From Lysinibacillus fusiformis (GTDB lineage Bacteria; Bacillota; Bacilli; Bacillales_A; Planococcaceae): a stretch of 64,000 bases of DNA. The notes beneath the pieces are model-generated. The model was not told the origin of the DNA, did not search any database, and saw only the letters and a list, made by a program, of their open reading frames with translations. A program made the position numbers and the translations under genes. The stretch covers positions 2,920,001 through 2,984,000 of the forward strand of contig NZ_CP070490.1 of the NCBI RefSeq assembly GCF_016925635.1. The letters are read 5' to 3'. Within the stretch, counting starts at the first letter, position 1, and every line of letters begins with the position of its first letter. Shown piece by piece: positions 48,048-57,057 of this stretch.

Positions 48048-48740
48048 ATGGCAGATGCAACAACGAAAGTGACAAATAATTCGATAACAGATGATCTTTA
48101 CTACTCGAATTATCAGAAGCCAATGAAGCAAACAGGTAATAGTGAACTTGGTAAGGATGCTTTTTTACAATTGTTAATTACACAATTACAGCACCAGGAT
48201 CCAACAAATCCAATGGATGATCGAGAATTTATTTCTCAAATGGCGCAATTTTCTTCTTTAGAGCAAATGCAAAATATGACAAAGGCCATGGAATCTTTAT
48301 TAGCATCACAGCAACAATCACAGATGATGAATTATGCAACCTTTATTGGCAAAGAAGTGAAATGGCATGAAATAACAGAAGAAAAAGATGCTAAAGGAAA
48401 CCCTGTTGTAAATGAAGGAACAGGTGTGATCGAATCACTTAAATTTGTAGACGGTAGTGTTGTCTTCAAATTAGCTGACGGGAAAGAAATAGCTCCTGGT
48501 AATATTTCAGGAATTTTAGGTGGATCTGGGCAAACAAGTTCAAATGGCAATAATAACGTACCAGAATCTCCATTAGTACAGGCTAGCCAATTAATTGGAA
48601 AAAATGTAACGTATAATGATGGCGACCAAGAACTAAAAGGGCGAATCGTCTCTGTTTCCAATAAAGATGGGGTCATTAATTACGTATTAGATAATGATAA
48701 AAGACTAACAGATAAAGATTTTACGGTTATTAGCGAATAA
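48048..48740 (+). CDS. flgD: Flagellar hook-capping protein FlgD
   Basis: The 230-residue protein has the FlgD N-terminal signature [20 protein letters not shown], then [20 protein letters not shown]. The C-terminal half is a beta domain ([17 protein letters not shown] end). It caps the growing hook. The ATG at 48048 follows GAGGAGG within the fliK end. Confidence 0.94.
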   Translation: MADATTKVTNNSITDDLYYSNYQKPMKQTGNSELGKDAFLQLLITQLQHQDPTNPMDDREFISQMAQFSSLEQMQNMTKAMESLLASQQQSQMMNYATFIGKEVKWHEITEEKDAKGNPVVNEGTGVIESLKFVDGSVVFKLADGKEIAPGNISGILGGSGQTSSNGNNNVPESPLVQASQLIGKNVTYNDGDQELKGRIVSVSNKDGVINYVLDNDKRLTDKDFTVISE

Positions 48741-48755
48741 AGGTGGAGAAAAGTG

Positions 48756-49124
48756 ATGGATAAGTTTTCAATTCATCGTGTACCCTTGCATCCATCTATT
48801 CGTACAACACAACCTAAGCCAATCAATACGCAACCATCATTTAAAGCACATTTACAGGAAGCTTCTAAACAAGAGCTAAAGGTGAGTAAGCATGCGAATG
48901 AACGTATTATAGAGCGCAAAATTAATATCTCTGAACAAGAATGGCAGGTTGTATCGGATAAGGTATTTGAAGCACACTCAAAAGGTGTCAAACAGCCATT
49001 AGTCTTGATGGATCAAGCAGCTTTAATTGTCAGTGCTAAAAACGCTACTGTCATTACAGCAATGGATCGCACGGAAGCAAAACAGCAGTTATTTACAAAT
49101 ATTGATGGCACGATTGTGCTTTAA
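48756..49124 (+). CDS. Small flagellar operon protein (TIGR02530-like)
   Basis: The 122-residue protein has a conserved core LKVSKHANERIIERKINISE and VLMDQAALIVSAKNATVITA followed by MDRTEAKQQLFTNIDGTIVL. I recognise it as the uncharacterised flagellar operon protein family found between flgD and flgE in many Firmicutes. It has no signal peptide or membrane segment. Function unknown; its position suggests a hook-assembly helper. ATG 48756 is seven bases after GGTGGAG; a GTG at 48753 is the alternative. Confidence 0.8.
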   Translation: MDKFSIHRVPLHPSIRTTQPKPINTQPSFKAHLQEASKQELKVSKHANERIIERKINISEQEWQVVSDKVFEAHSKGVKQPLVLMDQAALIVSAKNATVITAMDRTEAKQQLFTNIDGTIVL

Positions 49125-49154
49125 AGGCTGGACCTTCTTACGTAAGGAAGCCTT
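49124..49154 (+). promoter_or_regulatory. Intercistronic stem-loop before flgE
   Basis: AAGGCT and CCTT pair with AAGG and AGCCTT around CTTACGT. The left arm overlaps the stop of the preceding gene by one base. No T tract follows, so it is not an ordinary terminator. It may stabilise or be a processing site in the fla/che mRNA. Confidence 0.4.
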
Positions 49155-49210
49155 GGTGATGCTGATTGATAGAAGCTCACCTATATAAAACGAAGGGAGA
49201 ACGAAAACAT

Positions 49211-50173
49211 ATGTTACGTTCTATGTATTCAGGTATTTCAGGTCTTAAAAACTTCCAAACAAAGCTAGATGTGATTGGTAACAATATCGCCAACGTGAAC
49301 ACTTATGGCTTTAAAAAAGGGCGAGTAATTTTCAAAGATTTAATGTCTCAAACACAGGCAGGTGCCTCTGGTCCAGGTATAAACTCGGGTGGTATAAATA
49401 CTAAACAAGTAGGATTGGGTGCTGAAATGGCAGCCATCGATACTATTCACGGTGCCGGTTCACGCCAAACTACTGGGCGTATTCTAGATTTATCAATAGA
49501 AGGAGAAGGCTTCTTTATGGTGGCAGAAGCACCAGGTACAAATGAAGAAGAAGCCACAGCATTTAATAATATAAAGTATACACGTGCGGGTAACTTTTAT
49601 ATGGATCAAAATGGATATATCGTTAATGCAGATGGTTATTATTTAGTTGGTGCAGCAGCAGCAGATGGGGATTATCCATCATATGCAGACTTAGGTGCAG
49701 GTGAAAGTTATTCCATTGTTGACCCAGATGCTGATGAAGCTGAAAATTTATTAACATTGGGTGAAGATGGTCCTGAATTTACGTTCGATGAAGCAGCTAC
49801 ACCAATTAAAATTCCAACAACTGCTCAAAGTATGAGTATTAATACAGATGGAACAGTCTCTTTTGTTGATGAAGATGGTACTTTACGTTGGGCGGGTCAA
49901 ATTGTTACTGCTAAATTCCCAAATGCTGGGGGTCTAGAGAAAGTGGGCTCTAACTATTACCAAATAACAGCAAACTCTGGTCAACCATTTGCGAGTGTTG
50001 GGGGAGAAGCAGGATTAGGGAAAGTCATCTCAAGTTCACTTGAAATGTCCAACGTAGACCTATCAGAGGAATTTACTGAGATGATTGTGGCGCAACGTGG
50101 TTTCCAAGCAAACACACGTATCATCACGACATCTGATGAAATTCTACAAGAACTAGTAAACTTAAAACGATAA
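49211..50173 (+). CDS. flgE: Flagellar hook protein FlgE
   Basis: The 320-residue protein has the rod/hook N terminus LRSMYSGISGLKNFQTKLDV with IGNNIANVNTYGFKKGR, and the C-terminal LEMSNVDLSEEFTEMIVAQR with ILQELVNLKR. It forms the hook. It is longer than B. subtilis FlgE (about 264 residues) because of an acidic insert near residues 110-220 (GAAAADGDYPSYADLGAGES, then DPDADEAENL). Such central inserts face the hook surface and vary among species. ATG 49211 follows AAGGGAG; an upstream in-frame start at 49166 has no ribosome site. Confidence 0.93.
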   Translation: MLRSMYSGISGLKNFQTKLDVIGNNIANVNTYGFKKGRVIFKDLMSQTQAGASGPGINSGGINTKQVGLGAEMAAIDTIHGAGSRQTTGRILDLSIEGEGFFMVAEAPGTNEEEATAFNNIKYTRAGNFYMDQNGYIVNADGYYLVGAAAADGDYPSYADLGAGESYSIVDPDADEAENLLTLGEDGPEFTFDEAATPIKIPTTAQSMSINTDGTVSFVDEDGTLRWAGQIVTAKFPNAGGLEKVGSNYYQITANSGQPFASVGGEAGLGKVISSSLEMSNVDLSEEFTEMIVAQRGFQANTRIITTSDEILQELVNLKR

Positions 50174-50221
50174 TAATATAGTCCTTTCATAACGGACGTT
50201 TTAACAAACATATTTTCATAT

Positions 50222-50266
50222 GAGGGAGGGTCGGGCCGGCTCTCATGCTAGACCCGGCCCTAATTC
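50222..50266 (+). promoter_or_regulatory. Shine-Dalgarno and GC-rich hairpin upstream of swrD
   Basis: GAGGGAGGG (50222-50230) is the only ribosome site before swrD but lies 36 nt from its ATG. Between them GGGCCGG (50233-50239) pairs with CCGGCCC (50254-50260), extended by TCT/AGA after one mismatch. Folding leaves only eight unpaired bases between site and start. An alternative fold, GGGTC (50228-50232) with GACCC (50251-50255), would instead cover part of the site. Confidence 0.5.
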
Positions 50267-50488
50267 ATGATTGAACTAACACGTCTAAATGGCAAAGCAT
50301 TTACATTAAATGCTTTATACATAGAAACAGTCGAATCATTTCCAGATACGACTATTACTTTAACAACTGGAACAAAATTAATTGTTTTAGAGAGTGAAGA
50401 AGAGGTGCGACAAAAGGTAACTGCCTTTTATAACAATATACAAGTACTATCCAACCCGCATCTACGAGGTGAAGAAGATGAAGAATAA
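50267..50488 (+). CDS. swrD: Swarming motility protein SwrD (FlbD family)
   Basis: The 73-residue protein has the FlbD/SwrD N terminus MIELTRLNGKAFTLNALYIE and the strand TIETVESFPDTTITLTTG-like pattern typical of the family. In B. subtilis SwrD raises flagellar motor power by supporting stators. It lies between flgE and fliL as expected and overlaps fliL by 11 nt. There is no ribosome site at normal spacing; see the hairpin upstream. Confidence 0.92.
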   Translation: MIELTRLNGKAFTLNALYIETVESFPDTTITLTTGTKLIVLESEEEVRQKVTAFYNNIQVLSNPHLRGEEDEE

Positions 50489-50906
50489 TAAAATGCTAAC
50501 GATGATTATTATTTTACTAGTAGCAGTCATTCTGATTGGGGTTATTTTGTTTGTATTGCTTACCCAATTTAATAAACCAACAGGGGCTGTTGAGCCGTCC
50601 ATTGATGAGATTGTAGAGGCAACAGTGGAGATACCAGAGATCACGACAAATCTTGCAGATAAAAGAGTTGTGCGCTTGTCATTGAAAATTCAAACGACAA
50701 GTAAAGATGCTGCTGCAGAATTAACAAAGCGCGTTTTCCAAGTGCAAAACATCGCCATTCAAGAGCTTTCTGAAATGGAGCAAAAGGATTTAGAAGGTAA
50801 GCAAGGAAAACAAATTTTCCAAAAATCATTGAAAACAAGATTAAATGAATTGATGCAAGAGGGAGAAGTTCAGGAAGTATATTTTACCTCCTTCATTACT
50901 CAATAA
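50478..50906 (+). CDS. fliL: Flagellar basal body-associated protein FliL
   Basis: The 142-residue protein has one N-terminal membrane segment (MLTMIIILLVAVILIGVILF) and an extracytoplasmic domain (RVVRLSLKIQTTSKDAAAEL) like FliL, which surrounds and supports stators. ATG 50478 is six bases after GAGGTG. A GTG at 50469 in the same frame is less likely. It is 31 nt upstream of fliM. Confidence 0.92.
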   Translation: MKNNKMLTMIIILLVAVILIGVILFVLLTQFNKPTGAVEPSIDEIVEATVEIPEITTNLADKRVVRLSLKIQTTSKDAAAELTKRVFQVQNIAIQELSEMEQKDLEGKQGKQIFQKSLKTRLNELMQEGEVQEVYFTSFITQ

Positions 50907-50937
50907 AACAGAAACTGCTTGAATTGGAGGTGGGCAA

Positions 50938-51933
50938 ATGGCAGGAGATGTGTTATCTCAATCCGAGATAGATGCGCTGCTTTCCGCTATATCGACAGGG
51001 GAGATGTCAGCGGATGACATAAAAAAAGAGGACGAGGGACGTAAGGTTAAAGTTTATGATTTTAAGCGAGCACTTCGATTCTCAAAAGATCAAATCCGAA
51101 GTTTGACCCGAATACATGAAAATTTTGCACGACTATTGACAACCTTTTTCTCTGCACAGCTTAGAAGCTATGTGCAAATTACGGTTGCCTCAGTAGACCA
51201 AATACCATTTGAAGAGTTTGTCCGTTCCATTCCGAATATGACACTCATTAATGTATTTGAAGTGCCACCATTAGATGGTAATATATTGATGGAAATCAAT
51301 CCGAATATTGCCTATTCAATGCTAGATCGCCTAATGGGCGGTAGTGGGGCAAGTCATAGCAATGTAGATAACCTAACGGAAATTGAAACTAAAATTATGA
51401 CAAACCTTTTTGAACGCTCATTCGACAATTTACGTGAAGCATGGGAAAATGTTGCGGAAATCGATCCCATATTAGTGGAACTTGAAGTTAATCCACAATT
51501 TTTACAAATGATTTCACCCAATGAAACGGTTGTCGTAATCTCGTTAAATACGATTATCGGTGAGACAAGCGGTATGATTAATATTTGTATTCCACATGTT
51601 GTGTTGGAGCCAATTGTGCCAAATCTTTCGGTTCGCTATTGGATGCAAACTAATACGAAAGAGATGTCACCAGAGCAAACAAAAATGCTTGAAACACGTG
51701 TGAAACAAGCCCAATTACCACTCTCAGTTGAATTAGGTTTGACGGACATCACCATTGAAGATTTCCTAACAATGCAGGTTGGGGATGTTATACAGTTAGA
51801 TCAAAAAATTGAAGCACCATTACTACTGAAAGTAGGAACATTGCCGAAATTCACTGTTCAACCAGGTAAGAAAGGCAAAAAATTAGCAATCCAGATTATC
51901 GACCCTTTGAAAGGAGGAGACGAAGATGAGTGA
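50938..51933 (+). CDS. fliM: Flagellar motor switch protein FliM
   Basis: The 331-residue protein begins with the CheY-P-binding peptide DVLSQSEIDALLSAIS. It has the CheC-like middle domain (GGSGASHSNVDNLTEIETKI) and a C-terminal SpoA/FliN-like domain (PLSVELGLTDITIEDFLTMQ). It builds the C ring. The ATG at 50938 follows GGAGGTG. It overlaps fliY by 8 nt. Confidence 0.97.
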   Translation: MAGDVLSQSEIDALLSAISTGEMSADDIKKEDEGRKVKVYDFKRALRFSKDQIRSLTRIHENFARLLTTFFSAQLRSYVQITVASVDQIPFEEFVRSIPNMTLINVFEVPPLDGNILMEINPNIAYSMLDRLMGGSGASHSNVDNLTEIETKIMTNLFERSFDNLREAWENVAEIDPILVELEVNPQFLQMISPNETVVVISLNTIIGETSGMINICIPHVVLEPIVPNLSVRYWMQTNTKEMSPEQTKMLETRVKQAQLPLSVELGLTDITIEDFLTMQVGDVIQLDQKIEAPLLLKVGTLPKFTVQPGKKGKKLAIQIIDPLKGGDEDE

Positions 51934-53149
51934 TGAAATGCTCTCCCAAGAAGAAATTGAAGCGCTATTAAGGGGCGAGACGTTGGGAGATAAAAACAAC
52001 GACACTGATGCTTCAACAAATGAAGAAATAAATGAGATACGAGTAGAGGATTACCTTGATTCGTTTGCACAAGATGCATTAGGAGAGGTAGGCAATATAT
52101 CCTTTGGTAGCTCTGCCACAGCTCTTTCAGCGTTACTGGGTCAAAAAGTAGATATTACTACACCAAGTATTTCGATGATTAATCGCAATAAATTAGAAGA
52201 GGAATTTCCTCATCCATATGTAGCTGTACAAGTTGAATATACAATTGGTTTGACAGGTATGAATTTACTTGTTATTAAACAATCTGATGCAGCAATTATC
52301 GCAGATTTAATGTTAGGTGGCGATGGATTAAATCCGAAGCCGGACTTAGGTGAGATTCAGCTAAGTGCTGTTCAAGAGGCTATGAATCAAATGATGGGCT
52401 CAGCTGCTACATCTATGTCGACGGTTTTCAACAAAAAAGTAGATATTTCTCCACCGACAATTGATTTAATGAACATCTCACAAGATGAAGGTCGAGAAAA
52501 TATTCCAGAAGACGATTTGCTGGTGAAAGTTTCATTTAGATTAAGAATTGGTAATTTAATTGATTCGAATTTAATGCAATTATTACCGCTTAAATTCAGT
52601 CAAAATATTGTAAAATCTTTATTAGGTGAAACAGGAGTGTTTGAGGAACCTGTGGCTGCAACGATTGCACCTGAGGCTCCACCAGTTACACCACCGCCTG
52701 TTCAACAGCATGTGCCTGTAGCACCACCACCTGAACAACCAGTATATCAGCAGCAGTCAGCACCAATGCAGCAACCGATTTATCAGGAGCCACAACAATT
52801 TGCACAACCAGCGAGACCTGCACAGCCTGTAAATGTGCAACAAGCACAGTTTGCTAGCTTCGATACAAATGTAATCTCTCAATCTGAAGCTAGAAATTTA
52901 AATATGCTACTTGATATTCCATTGCAAGTTACTGTAGAGTTAGGACGTACGAAGCGTTCTGTTAAAGAGATTTTAGAACTATCAAGTGGTTCAATTATTG
53001 AACTGGATAAATTAGCAGGGGAACCTGTTGATATTTTAGTCAATAGCCGTTTAATTGCTAAAGGTGAAGTCGTTGTCATTGACGAAAACTTTGGTGTCCG
53101 TATTACAGATGTTTTAAGTCAAGCAGAGCGTTTAAATAATTTAAGATAG
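51926..53149 (+). CDS. fliY: Flagellar motor switch phosphatase FliY
   Basis: The 407-residue protein has a FliM-like N-terminal CheY-P docking peptide (EMLSQEEIEALLRG). A CheC-type domain with two D/S-x3-E-x2-N phosphatase sites follows (D50-E54-N57 and S147-E151-N154). A P/Q-rich linker (about 245-310) leads to a C-terminal FliN/SpoA domain (LDIPLQVTVELGRTKRSVKE). It serves as FliN in the C ring and dephosphorylates CheY-P. Both phosphatase sites look intact. Confidence 0.96.
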   Translation: MSDEMLSQEEIEALLRGETLGDKNNDTDASTNEEINEIRVEDYLDSFAQDALGEVGNISFGSSATALSALLGQKVDITTPSISMINRNKLEEEFPHPYVAVQVEYTIGLTGMNLLVIKQSDAAIIADLMLGGDGLNPKPDLGEIQLSAVQEAMNQMMGSAATSMSTVFNKKVDISPPTIDLMNISQDEGRENIPEDDLLVKVSFRLRIGNLIDSNLMQLLPLKFSQNIVKSLLGETGVFEEPVAATIAPEAPPVTPPPVQQHVPVAPPPEQPVYQQQSAPMQQPIYQEPQQFAQPARPAQPVNVQQAQFASFDTNVISQSEARNLNMLLDIPLQVTVELGRTKRSVKEILELSSGSIIELDKLAGEPVDILVNSRLIAKGEVVVIDENFGVRITDVLSQAERLNNLR

Positions 53150-53170
53150 TTTCAATTGGAGGAGTTAACC

Positions 53171-53533
53171 ATGTCTAAAAGAATTTTGATTGTAGACGAC
53201 GCTGCATTTATGCGCATGATGATCAAGGATATTTTATCAAAAAATGGATTTGAAGTTGTTGGAGAGGCAGCAGATGGTTTACAAGCTGTCGAAAAGTACA
53301 ATGAACTAAAACCAGATTTAGTAACAATGGATATCACAATGCCTGAGATGGATGGTATTGCAGCTCTTAAAGCAATTAAGGGAACAGATCCAAGTGCAAC
53401 TGTAATCATGTGTTCAGCGATGGGGCAACAAGCGATGGTAATCGATGCAATTCAAGCTGGTGCGAAAGATTTTATCGTTAAACCTTTCCAAGCAGATCGT
53501 GTAATTGAAGCGATTCAAAAAGCGCTAGGATGA
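53171..53533 (+). CDS. cheY: Chemotaxis response regulator CheY
   Basis: The 120-residue single-domain receiver has acidic D9/D10, phospho-acceptor D54 (TMDITMPEMDG), S83 and K105 (DFIVKPF). Phosphorylated by CheA, it binds FliM to control rotation. ATG 53171 is seven bases after GGAGGAG; the frame extends upstream to 53156. It lies directly after fliY, its phosphatase. Confidence 0.96.
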   Translation: MSKRILIVDDAAFMRMMIKDILSKNGFEVVGEAADGLQAVEKYNELKPDLVTMDITMPEMDGIAALKAIKGTDPSATVIMCSAMGQQAMVIDAIQAGAKDFIVKPFQADRVIEAIQKALG

Positions 53534-53537
53534 TTGC

Positions 53538-54221
53538 ATGAAAATGTTAAAATCATTTCGTTTAACGATGATTTTCGCATTTCTTGTATCCTTCCTGTTT
53601 TTGTACCCGACACCAACTTCTGTCTATGCAGATGCTGATACGAATAGTGTCACGGATTGCATTAAAGATCCAGAAGCTTGTAATGGAGATACGACTGATC
53701 CAGCTGCTAAACAAGAAACAACTGTAACAGCAGCTGGAGACATATCTGCATGGGAATACATAAAAATGGTTTTGGCGCTTATTTTTGTTGTAGCTTTATT
53801 TTATGGATTGATGAAGTTTTTAAATAAACGTAATTTAAACTTCCAACGTAATCAAATGGTACAAAATTTAGGCGGTTTATCGTTAGGTGCGCAAAAGTCA
53901 GTTCAGCTTTTACAGGTAGGTAAAACATTGTATTTAGTTGGTGTCGGAGAAGACGTTCAACTTTTACGAGAAATTACAGATCCTGAAGAAGTTGAAGCCC
54001 TTTTAGCCCTATATAATGATAGGCAAGAACTTGCAGCAACATCACCGTATATTGCAGAAGTATTTTCTAAGTTTAAGAAAAAAGATAGCGTGAATGTACA
54101 AAATGAGCAACAAAAGCAAGATTCATTCGGCAATTTATTTGAAAAAAAGCTATCCGAAATAAAACAGGAGCGTAGTGACGAGATAGAGAGATGGAAGCAG
54201 AAGGAGAAGGATGGTAAATGA
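53538..54221 (+). CDS. fliO: Flagellar biosynthetic protein FliO (FliZ)
   Basis: The 227-residue protein has an N-terminal signal peptide (FRLTMIFAFLVSFLFLYPTP then SVYADA), a second membrane segment (about 75-93, YIKMVLALIFVVALFYGLMK) and a cytoplasmic domain with NLGGLSLGAQKSVQLLQVGK. It helps assemble FliP in the export gate. B. subtilis annotates it as FliZ/FliO. It overlaps fliP by 4 nt. Confidence 0.92.
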   Translation: MKMLKSFRLTMIFAFLVSFLFLYPTPTSVYADADTNSVTDCIKDPEACNGDTTDPAAKQETTVTAAGDISAWEYIKMVLALIFVVALFYGLMKFLNKRNLNFQRNQMVQNLGGLSLGAQKSVQLLQVGKTLYLVGVGEDVQLLREITDPEEVEALLALYNDRQELAATSPYIAEVFSKFKKKDSVNVQNEQQKQDSFGNLFEKKLSEIKQERSDEIERWKQKEKDGK

Positions 54222-54883
54222 ATGATTTAATCAATATTTTTTCCAACAGCGATCCAACGAACGTCTCGACATCTGTAAAGCTCTTACTTTTACTAACTGT
54301 TTTATCACTTGCACCAAGTATTTTAATTTTAATGACATCCTTTGCTCGTATAGTCATTGTCTTATCCTTTGTGCGTACAGCATTGGCAACACAGCAAATG
54401 CCACCAAATCAAGTGATCATTGGTCTGGCACTATTTTTAACGTTTTTTATCATGGCACCAACCTTTCAGGAGGTCAATAAAGAGGCGCTACAGCCATTGT
54501 TTGCTGAAGAAATTGGTTTAGAAGAAGCCTATGACCGTGCTAGTGTGCCATTTAAAGAGTTTATGAGTAAGCATACTAGGCAAAAAGATCTTGATTTGTT
54601 TTTAACGTATAACCAAGCAGAAAAACCAGCATCAGTGGAGGAAATTCCGCTGACTATGCTTGTCCCTGCTTTTGCTTTAAGTGAAATTAAAACTGCATTT
54701 CAAATTGGTTTTATGATTTTTATTCCATTCCTAGTAATCGATATGATTGTTGCGAGTACATTAATGTCGATGGGGATGATGATGTTACCACCAGTAATGA
54801 TTTCATTGCCATTTAAAATTTTATTATTTGTACTGGTTGATGGCTGGTATCTCGTTATGAAATCGTTACTACAAAGTTTTTAG
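54218..54883 (+). CDS. fliP: Flagellar export gate protein FliP
   Basis: The 221-residue membrane protein has the FliP signatures LLLLTVLSLAPSILILMTSF and FARIVIVLSFVRTALATQQM in the first half, and FVLVDGWYLVMKSL near the end. It forms the core of the export gate with FliQ and FliR. Its N-terminal region lacks a long cleavable signal peptide, as usual in Bacillales. Confidence 0.97.
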   Translation: MNDLINIFSNSDPTNVSTSVKLLLLLTVLSLAPSILILMTSFARIVIVLSFVRTALATQQMPPNQVIIGLALFLTFFIMAPTFQEVNKEALQPLFAEEIGLEEAYDRASVPFKEFMSKHTRQKDLDLFLTYNQAEKPASVEEIPLTMLVPAFALSEIKTAFQIGFMIFIPFLVIDMIVASTLMSMGMMMLPPVMISLPFKILLFVLVDGWYLVMKSLLQSF

Positions 54884-54896
54884 GGGATGATACAGT

Positions 54897-55166
54897 ATGA
54901 CAGGTGAGTTGGTTATTTCCATTGCAGAGCGTGCTATAATGATTATCCTTCTAACAAGCGGTCCGCTACTATTAGTTGCTTTAATCTCTGGTTTAGCGGT
55001 AAGTATCTTTCAAGCCACAACTTCGATACAAGAGCAAACTTTAGCATTTGTACCAAAAATTATTGCTGTCTTAGTGGCCATCGTATTCTTCGGCCCTTGG
55101 ATGCTATCTCAAGTTACAAGCTATGCGAGAGACATATTTGAGAATTTAACGCGTTATATAGGGTGA
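54897..55166 (+). CDS. fliQ: Flagellar export gate protein FliQ
   Basis: The 89-residue protein has two membrane helices and the family motif SIFQATTSIQEQTLAFVPKI. It packs around the FliP-FliR core of the export gate. The ATG at 54897 follows AGGGGATG. fliR starts 4 nt after its stop. Confidence 0.96.
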   Translation: MTGELVISIAERAIMIILLTSGPLLLVALISGLAVSIFQATTSIQEQTLAFVPKIIAVLVAIVFFGPWMLSQVTSYARDIFENLTRYIG

Positions 55167-55170
55167 GTAC

Positions 55171-55944
55171 ATGAATGAATTAATTCCGCATCTAACGGTT
55201 TTCTTATTAGTACTTGTACGTGTCTCAGCCTTTTTTGCTACGGTTCCTTTTTTTTCATATAGAACCATTCCACCACAAGTCAAAATTACTCTCGCACTGG
55301 TTTTAGCTTGGATGATGTACTATACAATTGATGTTGAGCCATTTGCATTCAATGATGATTACATATTATTAGTGGTGAAAGAAGCACTAGTTGGACTATT
55401 ACTCGGTCTAATGGGCTATATCATCATGTCCGCAATTCAAATTGCAGGAAGCTTTATCGATTTTCAAATGGGTTTTGCCATTGCCAATATAATTGACCCG
55501 CAAACAGGTGCTCAAAGTCCATTAATTGGTCAGTTTTTTAATATGCTAGCACTGCTTTTATTGTTAGCGATTGATGGCCATCATATGATTCTTAATGGAA
55601 TCTACTACAGCTATCAATTTTTCCCGATGGATCAATTCCCTAGTTTTATGAACGAAAACTTTCCGCAGTTTATCATCACAACATTTACAGCCGTTTTCGC
55701 CATAGCATTCCAGATGGCTGCTCCTGTTGTAGCGACCTTATTTTTGGTCGACTTAGCTTTAGGGATCACTGCAAAAACAGTACCGCAACTGAATATATTT
55801 GTTGTCGGTTTTCCTATTAAAATTGGTGTTAGTTTTTTAGTGTTATTTACAATGATGGCCGTTATGATTCAAGTTATTCAAAAGCTTATTACGATTATGA
55901 TTTATGGGATGCGTGATTTAATGGCCATTTTAGGTGGTGGATAA
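55171..55944 (+). CDS. fliR: Flagellar export gate protein FliR
   Basis: The 257-residue protein has about six membrane segments and the FliR motifs FFSYRTIPPQVKITLALVLA and AGSFIDFQMGFAIANIIDPQ. It is the single-copy top of the export gate. It is separate from flhB, not fused as in some Clostridia. Its stop nearly touches the flhB start. Confidence 0.96.
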   Translation: MNELIPHLTVFLLVLVRVSAFFATVPFFSYRTIPPQVKITLALVLAWMMYYTIDVEPFAFNDDYILLVVKEALVGLLLGLMGYIIMSAIQIAGSFIDFQMGFAIANIIDPQTGAQSPLIGQFFNMLALLLLLAIDGHHMILNGIYYSYQFFPMDQFPSFMNENFPQFIITTFTAVFAIAFQMAAPVVATLFLVDLALGITAKTVPQLNIFVVGFPIKIGVSFLVLFTMMAVMIQVIQKLITIMIYGMRDLMAILGGG

Positions 55945-55945
55945 T

Positions 55946-57034
55946 ATGAGACTACTACTGAATTTAGAACTACAATTTTTTGCGGGTGAAAAAACAGAAA
56001 AGGCAACCCCTAAGAAACGACAGGATGCTCGAAAAAAGGGGCAAGTTGTCAAGAGTCAAGATATCTCTAGTGCCATTGTGATGTTAATGGTATTTATCTT
56101 TTTATTTTTCTTTGCAGGCTCTTTGCGCGACGAGCTACTATCCTTTTTCAGGCAAACCTTTATTCATAACATACGCATCGAAGCACTGACTATTGATAGT
56201 GTGATGCGCTTATTTACAGAAACATTGATTCAAATGGCTTTTATCATTGTGCCAATTATGGCAATTGCATTTGTCGGAGCACTTGCAGGTAATTTTTTGC
56301 AGTTTGGCTTTCTCTTTACGTTAGAGCCAATGAAGTTTGATTTGAAAAAGATGGACCCTATTAAAGGGCTAAAAAAAATATTTTCTGTTAAAGCCATTGT
56401 GGAGTTATTAAAGTCTGTTTTAAAGATTGGTTTTATCGGAAGTGTCACAACAATTATTATTTGGTCAAACTTACCGGAAGTTTTGGCCTTATCTTTTAAA
56501 AGTCCATGGATGACGCTCATTACGGTAGGGAAGCTTGTTGGCATTATGGGCATAGCGGCTTCTTTAGTATTACTTTGTGTATCCATTTTAGACTGGATGT
56601 ATCAAAAACATGAGTACGAAAAAAATCTTAAAATGTCTAAGCAAGATATTAAAGATGAATATAAAAATAGTGAGGGTGACCCTCTGATCAAATCAAAAAT
56701 CAAACAACGTCAACGTGAAATGGCGATGAGACGGATGATGTCAGAGGTTCCGAGTGCGGATGTAGTTATTACCAACCCTACTCACTATGCAATTGCCCTC
56801 AAATATAATGAGGACAGTATGGATGCTCCTCGTGTTATTGCGAAAGGGACAGACTTTATTGCTCAAAAAATTAAACTGATTGCCAAAGAGCATGATGTAA
56901 TTATGGTTGAAAATAGACCTTTAGCACGTGCCATGTATGATCAGGTAGAAATAGGCGATCAGGTACCAGAGGAATTTTTCAAAGCAGTAGCAGAGATACT
57001 CGCTTATGTTTACCGTATTAAGCGAAAAATTTAA
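55946..57034 (+). CDS. flhB: Flagellar export switch protein FlhB
   Basis: The 362-residue protein has the N-terminal ELQFFAGEKTEKATPKKRQD, four membrane segments, and a cytoplasmic domain with the self-cleavage site NPTH (277-280). It switches export from rod/hook to filament substrates when FliK signals. I chose ATG 55946, after AGGTGGTGG in the fliR end; a GTG at 55934 is an unlikely alternative. YlqH (27298-27600) is a soluble relative of its C-terminal domain. Confidence 0.96.
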   Translation: MRLLLNLELQFFAGEKTEKATPKKRQDARKKGQVVKSQDISSAIVMLMVFIFLFFFAGSLRDELLSFFRQTFIHNIRIEALTIDSVMRLFTETLIQMAFIIVPIMAIAFVGALAGNFLQFGFLFTLEPMKFDLKKMDPIKGLKKIFSVKAIVELLKSVLKIGFIGSVTTIIIWSNLPEVLALSFKSPWMTLITVGKLVGIMGIAASLVLLCVSILDWMYQKHEYEKNLKMSKQDIKDEYKNSEGDPLIKSKIKQRQREMAMRRMMSEVPSADVVITNPTHYAIALKYNEDSMDAPRVIAKGTDFIAQKIKLIAKEHDVIMVENRPLARAMYDQVEIGDQVPEEFFKAVAEILAYVYRIKRKI

Positions 57035-57057
57035 GGCTTTTTGTAGGAGGGACACAA

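Noticed and set aside
50222-50266. Hairpin before swrD as a transcription terminator
   Set aside because: No T tract follows the stem, and essential fla/che genes continue downstream.
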